25,851 nt of DNA. Origin: Bacillota bacterium (GTDB taxonomy: Bacteria > Bacillota > Clostridia > Acetivibrionales > DSM-1351). The notes below the pieces were generated by a model. It was not told the DNA's origin. It worked only from the letters and a program-made list of their open reading frames with translations, and searched no databases. A program made the position numbers and the translations under genes. The stretch lies in NCBI GenBank assembly GCA_023431385.1, contig JAEYWA010000258.1, forward strand, positions 1-25,851, given 5' to 3'. Position 1 is the stretch's first letter; each line of letters starts with the position of its first letter. Positions 15,576 to 24,078 of the stretch are shown here, piece after piece.

Positions 15576-17084
15576 ATGAGTAATGCAAAGATGATACTTA
15601 ATAGGGATTATGTTATAGGCGAAGTCGATAAGAGAATATATGGTTCGTTTATTGAGCACCTTGGAAGAGCGGTTTATGGCGGCATATACGAACCAGGTCA
15701 CCCGACAGCGGATAAGTACGGCTTTCGTCAGGATGTGGCAGATATGATAAAGGAACTACAGGTACCAATCGTGAGATATCCGGGAGGAAACTTTGTTTCA
15801 GGCTACAACTGGGAAGATGGAGTCGGACCCGTTGATAAAAGACCCAGACGTACAGAGCTTGCGTGGATGACAACTGAAACTAATGAGGTCGGAACTAACG
15901 AATTTTTTACATGGGCAAAGGAAGTAGGCACAGAAGTTATGATGGCGGTTAACCTCGGAACAAGAGGAGCAGATGCAGCAAGAAATCTTGTTGAATATTG
16001 CAACCATCCCGGTGGAACCTACTGGAGTGAACTGAGAAAGTCCCATGGCTATATCCAGCCACATAATATAAAGACCTGGTGTCTGGGTAATGAAATGGAC
16101 GGACCTTGGCAGATAGGCGCTAAAACTGCAGAAGAATATGGCAGAATAGCCTGTGAAACTGCAAAGGTAATGAAATGGGTTGATCCGACAATTGAACTGG
16201 TTGCGTGCGGAAGCTCAAATAGCGCAATGCCAACCTTTGCACAATGGGAAGCGACTGTGCTTGAACATACTTACGATCATGTCGATTATATTTCTCTGCA
16301 TACTTATTATGGTAACCGTGATAACGATACAGCCAATTACCTTGCCAGGTCAATGGACATGGACGCGTTTATTAAATCAGTAATATCAACCTGCGATTAT
16401 GTACAAGCTAAGAAGCGCAGCAAGAAGAAGATTAACCTTTCCTTTGACGAATGGAATGTATGGTTCCATTCAAATGAAGCAGACAAGAAAATTGATCGCT
16501 GGTCTATAGCACCTCCACAGCTTGAGGATGAATACAACTTTGAAGACGCGTTGTTGGTAGGAAGTATGCTTATAACTCTTTTGAAGAATGCAGACAGAGT
16601 AAAGATGGCATGCCTTGCACAGCTTGTAAACGTAATTGCTCCAATTATGACAGAAAACAATGGCGCTGCATGGAAGCAGACTATTTACTATCCATACCTT
16701 CATGCATCGGTATTTGGCAGAGGTACTGTTTTAAATCCAATTGTCAAATCTCCAAAGCATGATACCAAGGATTTCACAGATGTTCCGTACATTGATGCAA
16801 CAGCAGTTATCAGTGAGGATGGAAATGGAGTTACTGTATTTGCGGTTAACAAAAATATGGAGGAAAACATAACGCTGGATATTGAGCTCAATGGTTTGGG
16901 ACAATTCAAGGTTATAGAACATATTGTTCTTGAGCATTCTGATGTAAAAGCTACAAATACAAAGAAAAACCCAAATAATGTTATTCCTAATTCAAATGGA
17001 AATGCAGTATTTGAAGACGGTAATGTAAAGGCTGACCTTAAGAAGCTTTCCTGGAATGTAATAAGACTTAGTAAGATAGGTTGA
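15576..17084 (+). CDS. abfA: Alpha-L-arabinofuranosidase, GH51
   Basis: The enzyme releases terminal alpha-L-arabinofuranose from arabinoxylan or arabinan oligosaccharides. No signal peptide is present, so it acts inside the cell on imported fragments. It has 502 residues, the usual GH51 length. WCLGNEMDG places the acid/base at Glu173 and LSFDEWNVW the nucleophile at Glu292, the same numbers as in the characterised C. thermocellum enzyme. RYPGGNFVSGYNWEDGVGP (67-85) and the N-terminal GSFIEHLGRAVYGGIYEPG (23-41) are further family blocks. The C-terminal part (from about 385) is the beta-sandwich domain. GGGAGG precedes ATG 15576. Expression is probably governed by the divergent ArsR-type gene. 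A terminator follows at 17118. Confidence 0.97.
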   Translation: MSNAKMILNRDYVIGEVDKRIYGSFIEHLGRAVYGGIYEPGHPTADKYGFRQDVADMIKELQVPIVRYPGGNFVSGYNWEDGVGPVDKRPRRTELAWMTTETNEVGTNEFFTWAKEVGTEVMMAVNLGTRGADAARNLVEYCNHPGGTYWSELRKSHGYIQPHNIKTWCLGNEMDGPWQIGAKTAEEYGRIACETAKVMKWVDPTIELVACGSSNSAMPTFAQWEATVLEHTYDHVDYISLHTYYGNRDNDTANYLARSMDMDAFIKSVISTCDYVQAKKRSKKKINLSFDEWNVWFHSNEADKKIDRWSIAPPQLEDEYNFEDALLVGSMLITLLKNADRVKMACLAQLVNVIAPIMTENNGAAWKQTIYYPYLHASVFGRGTVLNPIVKSPKHDTKDFTDVPYIDATAVISEDGNGVTVFAVNKNMEENITLDIELNGLGQFKVIEHIVLEHSDVKATNTKKNPNNVIPNSNGNAVFEDGNVKADLKKLSWNVIRLSKIG

Positions 17085-17117
17085 TTTTAAATTATTAGCA
17101 TTAAGGAAAAATATTTT

Positions 17118-17158
17118 AAATGGGGCTCTGCGATAAGCAGGGCTCCATTTCTGTTTTT
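17118..17158 (+). terminator. Terminator of abfA
   Basis: TGGGGCTCTGC (17121-17131) pairs with GCAGGGCTCCA (17137-17147) through two G-T pairs across a GATAA loop, extended by AAA/TTT at the base, and followed by TTTCTGTTTTT. It lies 34 bases after the stop codon. Confidence 0.85.
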
Positions 17159-17281
17159 AACTGAATAACATTCCCTTTCATATTGTTAATTCATATAGAT
17201 GATATTACACCTTTAAATGCTATATAATAAAATATATTGACAGAAAAGTTTCAGCTATGCTACATATGGAGGAGAAACTAT

Positions 17282-18442
17282 ATGGATGTAATAACATATT
17301 CTCTCAGTGCCGAACAAAAAACGTCAGAACGATACTACAGTTTAATTTCGACTTTTACCGATAAAGTACTCCTGAAAGGACGAAGTCTGTTACAAGCAGC
17401 TATTGATGACTACCAGGCTCAAATGTACAGAGAGCGGAATACTTATTTTGAGGAAGGTCTTTTGGAAATATTGGCATTTGGTGTTTACTGGCAACTGTAC
17501 AGTAAAGCTGCGCTGGAAATGAAAAAAACAGCAGCAGATATTTTAGCTGCGATAAACAGAGTACGGGATACTAAGGTTAAAGAAAAGTTATTTCTAAATC
17601 ATGTCAAAGGTATTTTATCAACTCTTCTCATCCCTAAAATAAATTACTGTACTAATGCCTCTATTCCCGATTTACGGGGCATTGAGAAATTGATTATTTT
17701 TTTAAAAGCTACGGGTGAATTTAATCAGGAAGTAAAAAAGTTTGAAAGCTGGCTTAAATACTTTGGGCAGGTAGGGGTAAAGGAGGCTCGTCAAGTACTG
17801 TCTGCCGCAATGAGTTTTACTGACTGGTTCCAGAAGGAATGTTCGTCAGACTTGATTCAATTTACCCCGAAGATTCAACATTTCATTAATAATAAATTGT
17901 CTAGCCACAGATGGAAAGAAGATTACATATTTTGTAGCAGCAGGGCGGTGGAATACCATTTGAATATGGTCGGAGCAGAAATAATGAATAGGATTTATCA
18001 TGACGACTTTCTCCAAAGGAAGGATCGAGTACTATTGCTGCCACACTGCATGACAAATCCAGAAAAGGGTAAATGTAAAGCAGTTGCGGTAGGAAAGGGA
18101 TACATATGTAAAGCTTGTTCGGAGAGTTGTCAAGTAAACAGTATCTCAAAACTTGGTAGCCAAAATAAATTGAAGGTCTTGCTGGTACCCCATAAATCCT
18201 CTATAGCTTCAACAAAAACGGATCAGTCACTTTTTATCGGTGGTTCAGGTGTAATAGGAGTCTCCTGCGTTTTAAATCTTATTTCGGGAGGCTGGATGTT
18301 GGAGGAAAAGGGAGCTATACCCCAATGCGTACTGTTGGATTATTGCGGTTGTAAGAATCACTGGCATGAAAGGGGTATACCTACCAGGCTTAACGAAGAG
18401 CAGCTAATGAAACTGATAGATACCAATCATATCCGCCTGTAA
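17282..18442 (+). CDS. DUF116 domain protein
   Basis: From ATG 17282, which has GGAGGAG seven bases upstream, the protein is 386 residues. An in-frame start at 17237 would overlap that ribosome site. The first 240 residues are helical and not recognised. The last part fits DUF116: LLLPHCMTNP at 251-260, then Cys265, CKACSESC (276-283), VLLVPHKSS, a glycine-rich turn IGGSGVIGVSC (to Cys329), and LLDYCGC (to Cys357). About nine cysteines in this part suggest a metal or iron-sulfur site, but this is inference. The function of the family is not established. The lipid kinase gene follows after 96 bases on the same strand. No reliable promoter was found: a TATAAT at 17223-17228 has only a poor -35 box. 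Confidence 0.8.
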   Translation: MDVITYSLSAEQKTSERYYSLISTFTDKVLLKGRSLLQAAIDDYQAQMYRERNTYFEEGLLEILAFGVYWQLYSKAALEMKKTAADILAAINRVRDTKVKEKLFLNHVKGILSTLLIPKINYCTNASIPDLRGIEKLIIFLKATGEFNQEVKKFESWLKYFGQVGVKEARQVLSAAMSFTDWFQKECSSDLIQFTPKIQHFINNKLSSHRWKEDYIFCSSRAVEYHLNMVGAEIMNRIYHDDFLQRKDRVLLLPHCMTNPEKGKCKAVAVGKGYICKACSESCQVNSISKLGSQNKLKVLLVPHKSSIASTKTDQSLFIGGSGVIGVSCVLNLISGGWMLEEKGAIPQCVLLDYCGCKNHWHERGIPTRLNEEQLMKLIDTNHIRL

Positions 18443-18538
18443 GCAGAAACGTAAATATGTTAAAATAGTCATAGTATAGTAATATGAATGCGAATGCTTG
18501 CAGGCAAAGAGATAGATAAAATTTACCTTGGGGGTCTC

Positions 18539-19432
18539 ATGAAACATATCTTTATTATCAATCCGACAGCAGGAAAAGGAAAATCTCTGGAACTGGTTTC
18601 ATTTATTCAGGAATGCTTTAAGACCAGAGAACAGGACAAATTGTGTATTGAAATTACAAAGTACGCTGGACATGCCGCTGAGATAGCCAATTCATACGCT
18701 GCAGCTGAGGAATGTCGGATATATTCCGTTGGGGGAGACGGCACTGTAAATGAAATAGTTAACGGGATAGCAGGAACATCCTCAGCTATGGGGGTTATAC
18801 CAACCGGCTCAGGAAATGATTTCATACGCAGTTTGCACTCGGAAACAGATATAAAGACTCTTATAGCCCGTTCAATTGACGGCATTGAGAAAAGCATTGA
18901 TCTGGCAAAAGTAAATGATAAATATTTCGTAAATATATCTTCTATAGGCTTTGATGCCAATGTAGTTTTCAATGCTATGAAATTTAAGAAAAAACCCGGA
19001 ATAACAGGAAGTATGGCCTACGTGCTATCTATAATATATACGGTTTTCAAGCACAAAATAAACAGAATTAAAGTAGATATAGACGGCGTAAAGATTGAAA
19101 TGGACTCCTTATTGGTTGCTGTAGCCAACGGCAAGTATTATGGTGGAGGAATGATGCCTGCCCCTGATGCCGTACTTGATGACGGTCTATTTGATATATG
19201 TCTTGTCAGTGAAGTAAGTCGCCGGCAGATTCTCAACCTTTTTCCCAAGTATATGAAGGGGCAGCATGGGGTGCTTAAACAGGTAAGCTTCCATAAGGGA
19301 CAAAAGATTAAAATTGAAGGTGATGAAGAACTTTGCCTCAATATTGACGGAGAAATCGTATCGGTGGGAACGGTTAACTTTGAGATAATAAAATCGGGAA
19401 TAAAGGTAATACTCCCGGAGAAAAGACTATAA
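18539..19432 (+). CDS. Lipid kinase, diacylglycerol kinase catalytic family (YegS/DgkB-like)
   Basis: This 297-residue protein of normal length phosphorylates a lipid such as diacylglycerol with ATP, probably at the inner face of the membrane. Motifs: INPTAGKGKS (7-16), the nucleotide-binding VGGDGTVNEIVNGI (64-77) with GGDGT, and PTGSGNDFIRSL (88-99). The C-terminal half has ANGKYYGGGMMPAPDAVLDDGLFDI and ends with the NIDGE segment typical of the family. I start at ATG 18539 (MKHIFIINP) behind GGGGG at 18530-18534. The frame runs upstream to 18488 but that start lacks a ribosome site. It lies between the DUF116 gene and sbcD, all on one strand with short gaps, so a shared transcript is likely. 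Substrate (diacylglycerol or another lipid) is not decided by sequence. Confidence 0.93.
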   Translation: MKHIFIINPTAGKGKSLELVSFIQECFKTREQDKLCIEITKYAGHAAEIANSYAAAEECRIYSVGGDGTVNEIVNGIAGTSSAMGVIPTGSGNDFIRSLHSETDIKTLIARSIDGIEKSIDLAKVNDKYFVNISSIGFDANVVFNAMKFKKKPGITGSMAYVLSIIYTVFKHKINRIKVDIDGVKIEMDSLLVAVANGKYYGGGMMPAPDAVLDDGLFDICLVSEVSRRQILNLFPKYMKGQHGVLKQVSFHKGQKIKIEGDEELCLNIDGEIVSVGTVNFEIIKSGIKVILPEKRL

Positions 19433-19484
19433 ATGACAACAGTCATATTTTTATTTGATACTACGCGCGCAGATGGGAGGTAAT

Positions 19485-20648
19485 ATGAAGTTCATACATA
19501 CGGGCGACTGGCATATTGGGAAAATAGTAAATGACTTCAGTATGTTGGAGGAACAAAAGAATATATTGGAACAGCTTGTTTCGGTCATTGAAAGGGAAAA
19601 GCCTGAGGCGTTGGTGCTGGCGGGGGATATATTTGACAGGAGCATTCCCACTGTAGAAGCTGTTGAACTTGTAGATGATATCTTCTACAAGCTGACTATT
19701 GAAATGAAAGTGCCTGTGCTTGCAATTGCCGGCAATCACGATAGTGCTGAACGACTGTCCTTTGCAAGCAGGATTCTGACAAATAACGGTTTACATATTT
19801 CGGGAACATTTGGTGGAAACGTACCCTGCATAACTATAAAAGATTCATTCGGGCCAGTAAATTTTTATCTTCTTCCCTACACTGATCCGAGAAATATACG
19901 TCACATATACCAGGACAGTCAGGTAGCTACTCATGACGATGCAATGAGAAAAATTCTGGATAAAATTGGACAAGCCTACAACTCAAGAGAAAGAAATGTA
20001 ATGGTAACTCACGGTTATATAACTCATATGGGAAAGCCAGCGGAGTATGTCAGCGAATCTGAGAGACCTTTAAGTATCGGAGGAACGGACTTCGTTAGCT
20101 CGGAATACTTTCAAATGTTTAACTATACGGCCCTCGGGCATCTTCACGCACCTCAGAAGGCAGGTTTTGAGAATGTCAGATATTCGGGCTCGCTTCTAAA
20201 ATACTCCTTTTCAGAGGTTAACCAGAAAAAAGGTATCACAATAGTTGAGCTGGATGAGAAGGGAAAGGCTGTCTCAAGGCACATAGATCTGACTCCTGCA
20301 CGGGACATGAGAATAATTAAGGGGCCGCTAAGTGAACTTATCAGTCCCGAGGTTTATAAGAGTGCAAATAACGAGGATTATATACATGCAGTTCTGACCG
20401 ACAAGGGTGAACTTATTGATCCCATATCCAAATTAAGATCGGTTTATCCTAATATAATGGGACTTTCCAGAGAGGGAGCCGGTCAAAGGGAGAGTTCAAA
20501 GACTTCCGCCTCACAGGGCTATAAATCAAAGTCCAAGCTGGAGCTTTTCAAGGAGTTTTATGACTCAATCCAGGGGGAACCGCTGGAAGAGGAAGCAGAG
20601 ACTGTAATGGCAAGAATTATCGGAGAGATTGAAAAGGAAGGAGTATAG
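19485..20648 (+). CDS. sbcD: Exonuclease subunit SbcD (Mre11-like)
   Basis: The nuclease half of the SbcCD complex, which opens hairpins and processes DNA ends with Mn-dependent activity. The metallophosphoesterase motifs are all present: TGDWHIGK (Asp8, His10), LVLAGDIFDR (Asp48), AGNHDS (Asn84, His85), VTHGYI (His176), and GHLHAP (His219, His221). At 387 residues the length is normal. The start is ATG 19485 behind GGGAGG with a short 4-base spacer. An upstream in-frame start at 19455 lacks a site. SbcC follows on the same strand after 160 bases, which is unusual because the two genes often overlap. The gap contains a foldable element at 20656-20698. Confidence 0.96.
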   Translation: MKFIHTGDWHIGKIVNDFSMLEEQKNILEQLVSVIEREKPEALVLAGDIFDRSIPTVEAVELVDDIFYKLTIEMKVPVLAIAGNHDSAERLSFASRILTNNGLHISGTFGGNVPCITIKDSFGPVNFYLLPYTDPRNIRHIYQDSQVATHDDAMRKILDKIGQAYNSRERNVMVTHGYITHMGKPAEYVSESERPLSIGGTDFVSSEYFQMFNYTALGHLHAPQKAGFENVRYSGSLLKYSFSEVNQKKGITIVELDEKGKAVSRHIDLTPARDMRIIKGPLSELISPEVYKSANNEDYIHAVLTDKGELIDPISKLRSVYPNIMGLSREGAGQRESSKTSASQGYKSKSKLELFKEFYDSIQGEPLEEEAETVMARIIGEIEKEGV

Positions 20649-20655
20649 CGGGCGG

Positions 20656-20698
20656 GTGAGCACGCTTAAGGTCAGCTTGAAAGACCTAGCTAATGCTC
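20656..20698 (+). other. Foldable three-step hairpin between sbcD and sbcC
   Basis: Nested complements are present: GAGCA (20658-20662) with TGCTC (20694-20698), GCT (20664-20666) with AGC (20688-20690), and AGGTC (20669-20673) with GACCT (20683-20687), around a 9-base loop. Small bulges separate the helices. No T-run follows, so it is not an ordinary terminator. It may stabilise or process the mRNA between the two genes, or be without function. Confidence 0.35.
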
Positions 20699-20808
20699 GG
20701 CTTCCAAACTAAACTAATAATTTATTATCGTACGAAATATTCATTACATTTTTATTAAGTTGACACAAATTGGTGGCCAAAGCGATAAATGGCTTAGGAG
20801 GTTAATAA

Positions 20809-23800
20809 ATGAAACCGTTAAATTTGACTATAAGTGCCTTTGGCCCCTATGCCAAAGAACAGCATATTGATTTTACAAAGCTTAAGGAGCAGATTTTTGT
20901 TATTTCAGGTCCCACAGGTGCCGGAAAAACCACAATATTTGATGCTATCAGTTTTGCGCTTTTTGGAGAGGCATCTGGCAGCAGCCGTGACAGAGATAGC
21001 CTCAGAAGCGACTTTGCCCTGCCTGGGACAGAAACGTACATAGAAATGGAATTTGAGCTGAGAGGTAAAGTGTATAAAATTAAAAGGTCTCCCCAGCAGG
21101 AGCAGAAAAAGCTCAGGGGTGAGGGCTACACCATAAGAAATGCAGATGCCGAGCTGCTGCTGCCTGATGGTACACTAATTACCAAAATAGCTAACGTAGA
21201 TGAAAAAATAAATGAACTGCTGGGCATAAATAAAGCACAGTTCAAGCAGATAGTAATGCTGCCCCAGGGTGAGTTCAGAAAGCTGCTGGAGGCAGACAGC
21301 AGCGAAAGGGAGCTGATATTCAGGAAAATTTTTGGCACCGAAGGCTTTGCTGAGATACAGAGAAGACTTGACGATGAGAGCAGGGAGCTTTACAAGCGTG
21401 TGCATGACATAAAGACTCAGATGGATACACATATCAGGCATGTGGATACCGGTGAAAATCAGTTTCTTGAAGAGGTCCGAAATTCAAAAAACATTAATAT
21501 TCAAATTTTTATGGAAAAACTGACTGAAGCAGCAGCTTGTGATAACAACAGCCTGGAAGCTGTTAATTACCGGCTTCAGCACATTATACAAAAGCAGGGA
21601 AGCTTAAAGGAAGAAATAGCCAGGGCAGTTGAAATTAATAGGAAACTTGCAAACAAAGAGCAGCTAACCCTCGAATACAATGGTGCCTTAAGCAGGGTGG
21701 AGGAATACAGACAAAAGGAAACAGCGCTTGATTATTCCAGAAAGGCTTTGCCTATTGCCGAGGTTGATGAGCAATTAAAAAAGGCCGGTCAGAATATAAT
21801 TATCAAGACCGCACAGCTTGAGCAGGCAAAGCAGAAAGTTCAGAAGCATAGAGAAGAGTTTGAATTGGCACAGCAGCTTTTCAATTCCGAGAAGGAAAAA
21901 GAGCCTTCAAGAAGAAAGCTGGAGGCTGAACTGGCGCTTCTAAATAACATGCTCCCAAAGGTTATGCAGTACGATAAGACCATAAAAGCTCTGGAAGCAG
22001 TTAAGCGTAAGGGTGACGAAATAAGACTGGAACTGGAGCAGTCTGTTAAAAAACTGGAGCAGGAAAAAAATAGTTACAGGGCTCAGGAAGAGAAGCTGAG
22101 GAGCGTATACTTTGCCGAGACCGAAAGTATCAGGCTGGACAAGGAAATAACGGCAAATAAAAAGCTCCTTCTGGAGCTGGACAGCATAAAAAAGCTAATA
22201 GAAGTCTGTTTTGAGCAGAACAACAGTTATACTGCACTAAAAAAGTCCTTTGAAAGCTTTGATACTGAATATATACATTTCCGCAGCAGGATGGAGCAGG
22301 AGGAGGACAATTATCTCAGGGGACAAGCCGGGCTTATGGCAAAAACACTTAAGGATAACTGCCCCTGTCCGGTTTGCGGATCGACAGAGCATCCTGCTCC
22401 TGCTTCGGCTTCTGATAATGTAACTGACCAGCAGATAAAGGAGTTAAAGCAGGAATTTGCTGCTTTAAATGAACAGAGGACCGAACGGTTAAAAGAGTTA
22501 TCCGAACTTAACGGGAATATAGACAGCAAAAGGCTGGAGATAGAAAATCGGCTCTCTTCGCTTGAAAATGGCTTACTTCCTGAAAGTATTTCCAAAACAG
22601 ACGAAGGGAAGACCAGAGCTTTAACATTGGATGAGAATATCAACAGTAATAACGTCAATAACAGCTATAGCTGTATATCTGAACTGGAAACAGTAAAAGA
22701 GAAAATAATTCTTAAAGGGACTGCTTTAAAGGCTGCAACCATGTCGCTTATTTCCTCTTACAAGGAAAAGAGCGAACTTGCAGGCAGAAAAGAGGAATTT
22801 GAGAAACGATACAGAGAAAGTGCGGAGAATATCAAGAAAATTGAGGATGCTCTTAACCAGCAAAATGAGAAGAAAACAGCCATCACCGAAGAGCTTGCAC
22901 GTACTCAGTCGGAGACAGCAGCTATTGAACAGGAAGTGCCCGGTGACATGCGGTCCATAGCGAAACTAAACTCAGCACTGGAGGAGATAAAGCGCGCAAT
23001 AACCGATCTGGAGACGGGCTTAAAAAATGCTGAGCGCGCTCAGGAACTGGCACGGCAGGCCTTGAGCGTTGCTGAAAAGGAGTTAGCAGTAGTGACTACC
23101 TCGTTAAAGGAGAGTATGGAGGAGCAGGATCGCTTGAAAAAGTTGCTGGAGGAGAGGCTCAAGGCCTCAGGGTTTGAGGATTATAGACATTTTATTTCCA
23201 TGATAAAGAGTCAGCAGGAGTTGAATTCCTTACAGGCGGACATTACTGAATATTACCAAAGACTGCAGTCATTAAAAGATATGCTCACACGCCTTGAGGA
23301 GGAAACAAAAGCTTTAAAAACCCAGGAGATAGGCCTGCTTGAACAGAACTATCAGAAGCTGCTGGAAGAACAAAACCTCCTGCAGGAACAGCAGAATATT
23401 CTTTTCTCCAGATATTCAAACAATACAAAAACCCTGGAACAGCTCAGAGAGATAATTACACGTCTTGAGATGCTTGAGAAAAAATATAATATCATCGGGG
23501 AACTCTCAAGGATAGCAAAGGGTGATAATCCGCAAAGATTAACCTTTGAAAGGTATGTTCTGGCTGCATATTTTGACGAAATAATAACTGCAGCCAATCT
23601 GCGACTGGAAAAGATGACAGGCTCAAGATATCAGCTTCAAAGGAAAGAGGATAAAAGTAAAGGCCGTGCACAACAAGGTTTGGAGTTGGAAGTTTATGAT
23701 AATTATACCGGGAAATCACGGCATGTCAAGACTCTGTCTGGAGGAGAGGGATTTAAGGCATCCCTGGCATTAGCACTAGGTTTAGCGGATGTAGTTCAGT

Positions 23801-24024
23801 CTTATTCGGGAGGTATAAGCCTTGATACGTTATTCATTGATGAAGGCTTCGGGTCACTTGATCCGGAATCACTTGACAGTGCTATACAATGTCTAGTAGA
23901 GATTCAGAAAACCGGTAGGCTGGTAGGTGTAATATCCCACGTGGTCGAATTGAAGGAGAGAATAAAGTCAGTATTAGAAATTATTTTAAAAAAAGAGGGA
24001 AGTTTTGTAGATTTCTGCGTATAA
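20809..24024 (+). CDS. sbcC: Exonuclease subunit SbcC (Rad50-like ATPase)
   Basis: The 1071-residue ATPase partner of SbcD. The N-terminal Walker A is SGPTGAGKTT at 33-42, followed by IFDAISFALFGEASG. Two long coiled-coil arms run at roughly 180-515 and 530-890, dense in Glu, Lys and Leu. Between them lies the zinc hook CPCPVCGSTEHP, with the CPVC pair at Cys520 and Cys523 that joins two molecules. The C-terminal head has the ABC signature LSGGEGFKASLALALGLAD from residue 976 and Walker B LFIDEGFGSLD with Asp1011-Glu1012. An AGGAGG lies seven bases before ATG 20809. The protein matches the family in full, without breaks. It is transcribed after sbcD. Confidence 0.97.
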   Translation: MKPLNLTISAFGPYAKEQHIDFTKLKEQIFVISGPTGAGKTTIFDAISFALFGEASGSSRDRDSLRSDFALPGTETYIEMEFELRGKVYKIKRSPQQEQKKLRGEGYTIRNADAELLLPDGTLITKIANVDEKINELLGINKAQFKQIVMLPQGEFRKLLEADSSERELIFRKIFGTEGFAEIQRRLDDESRELYKRVHDIKTQMDTHIRHVDTGENQFLEEVRNSKNINIQIFMEKLTEAAACDNNSLEAVNYRLQHIIQKQGSLKEEIARAVEINRKLANKEQLTLEYNGALSRVEEYRQKETALDYSRKALPIAEVDEQLKKAGQNIIIKTAQLEQAKQKVQKHREEFELAQQLFNSEKEKEPSRRKLEAELALLNNMLPKVMQYDKTIKALEAVKRKGDEIRLELEQSVKKLEQEKNSYRAQEEKLRSVYFAETESIRLDKEITANKKLLLELDSIKKLIEVCFEQNNSYTALKKSFESFDTEYIHFRSRMEQEEDNYLRGQAGLMAKTLKDNCPCPVCGSTEHPAPASASDNVTDQQIKELKQEFAALNEQRTERLKELSELNGNIDSKRLEIENRLSSLENGLLPESISKTDEGKTRALTLDENINSNNVNNSYSCISELETVKEKIILKGTALKAATMSLISSYKEKSELAGRKEEFEKRYRESAENIKKIEDALNQQNEKKTAITEELARTQSETAAIEQEVPGDMRSIAKLNSALEEIKRAITDLETGLKNAERAQELARQALSVAEKELAVVTTSLKESMEEQDRLKKLLEERLKASGFEDYRHFISMIKSQQELNSLQADITEYYQRLQSLKDMLTRLEEETKALKTQEIGLLEQNYQKLLEEQNLLQEQQNILFSRYSNNTKTLEQLREIITRLEMLEKKYNIIGELSRIAKGDNPQRLTFERYVLAAYFDEIITAANLRLEKMTGSRYQLQRKEDKSKGRAQQGLELEVYDNYTGKSRHVKTLSGGEGFKASLALALGLADVVQSYSGGISLDTLFIDEGFGSLDPESLDSAIQCLVEIQKTGRLVGVISHVVELKERIKSVLEIILKKEGSFVDFCV

Positions 24025-24078
24025 TATATAAAATATAATAAAAAACGAATTATACCAAGTATATTATAGGAGAATGCT

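Noticed and set aside
17237..17266. TTGACA with TACATA 18 bases on, as a promoter of the DUF116 gene
   Set aside because: The transcript would start inside or after the GGAGGAG ribosome site of that gene, which a working leader does not allow.
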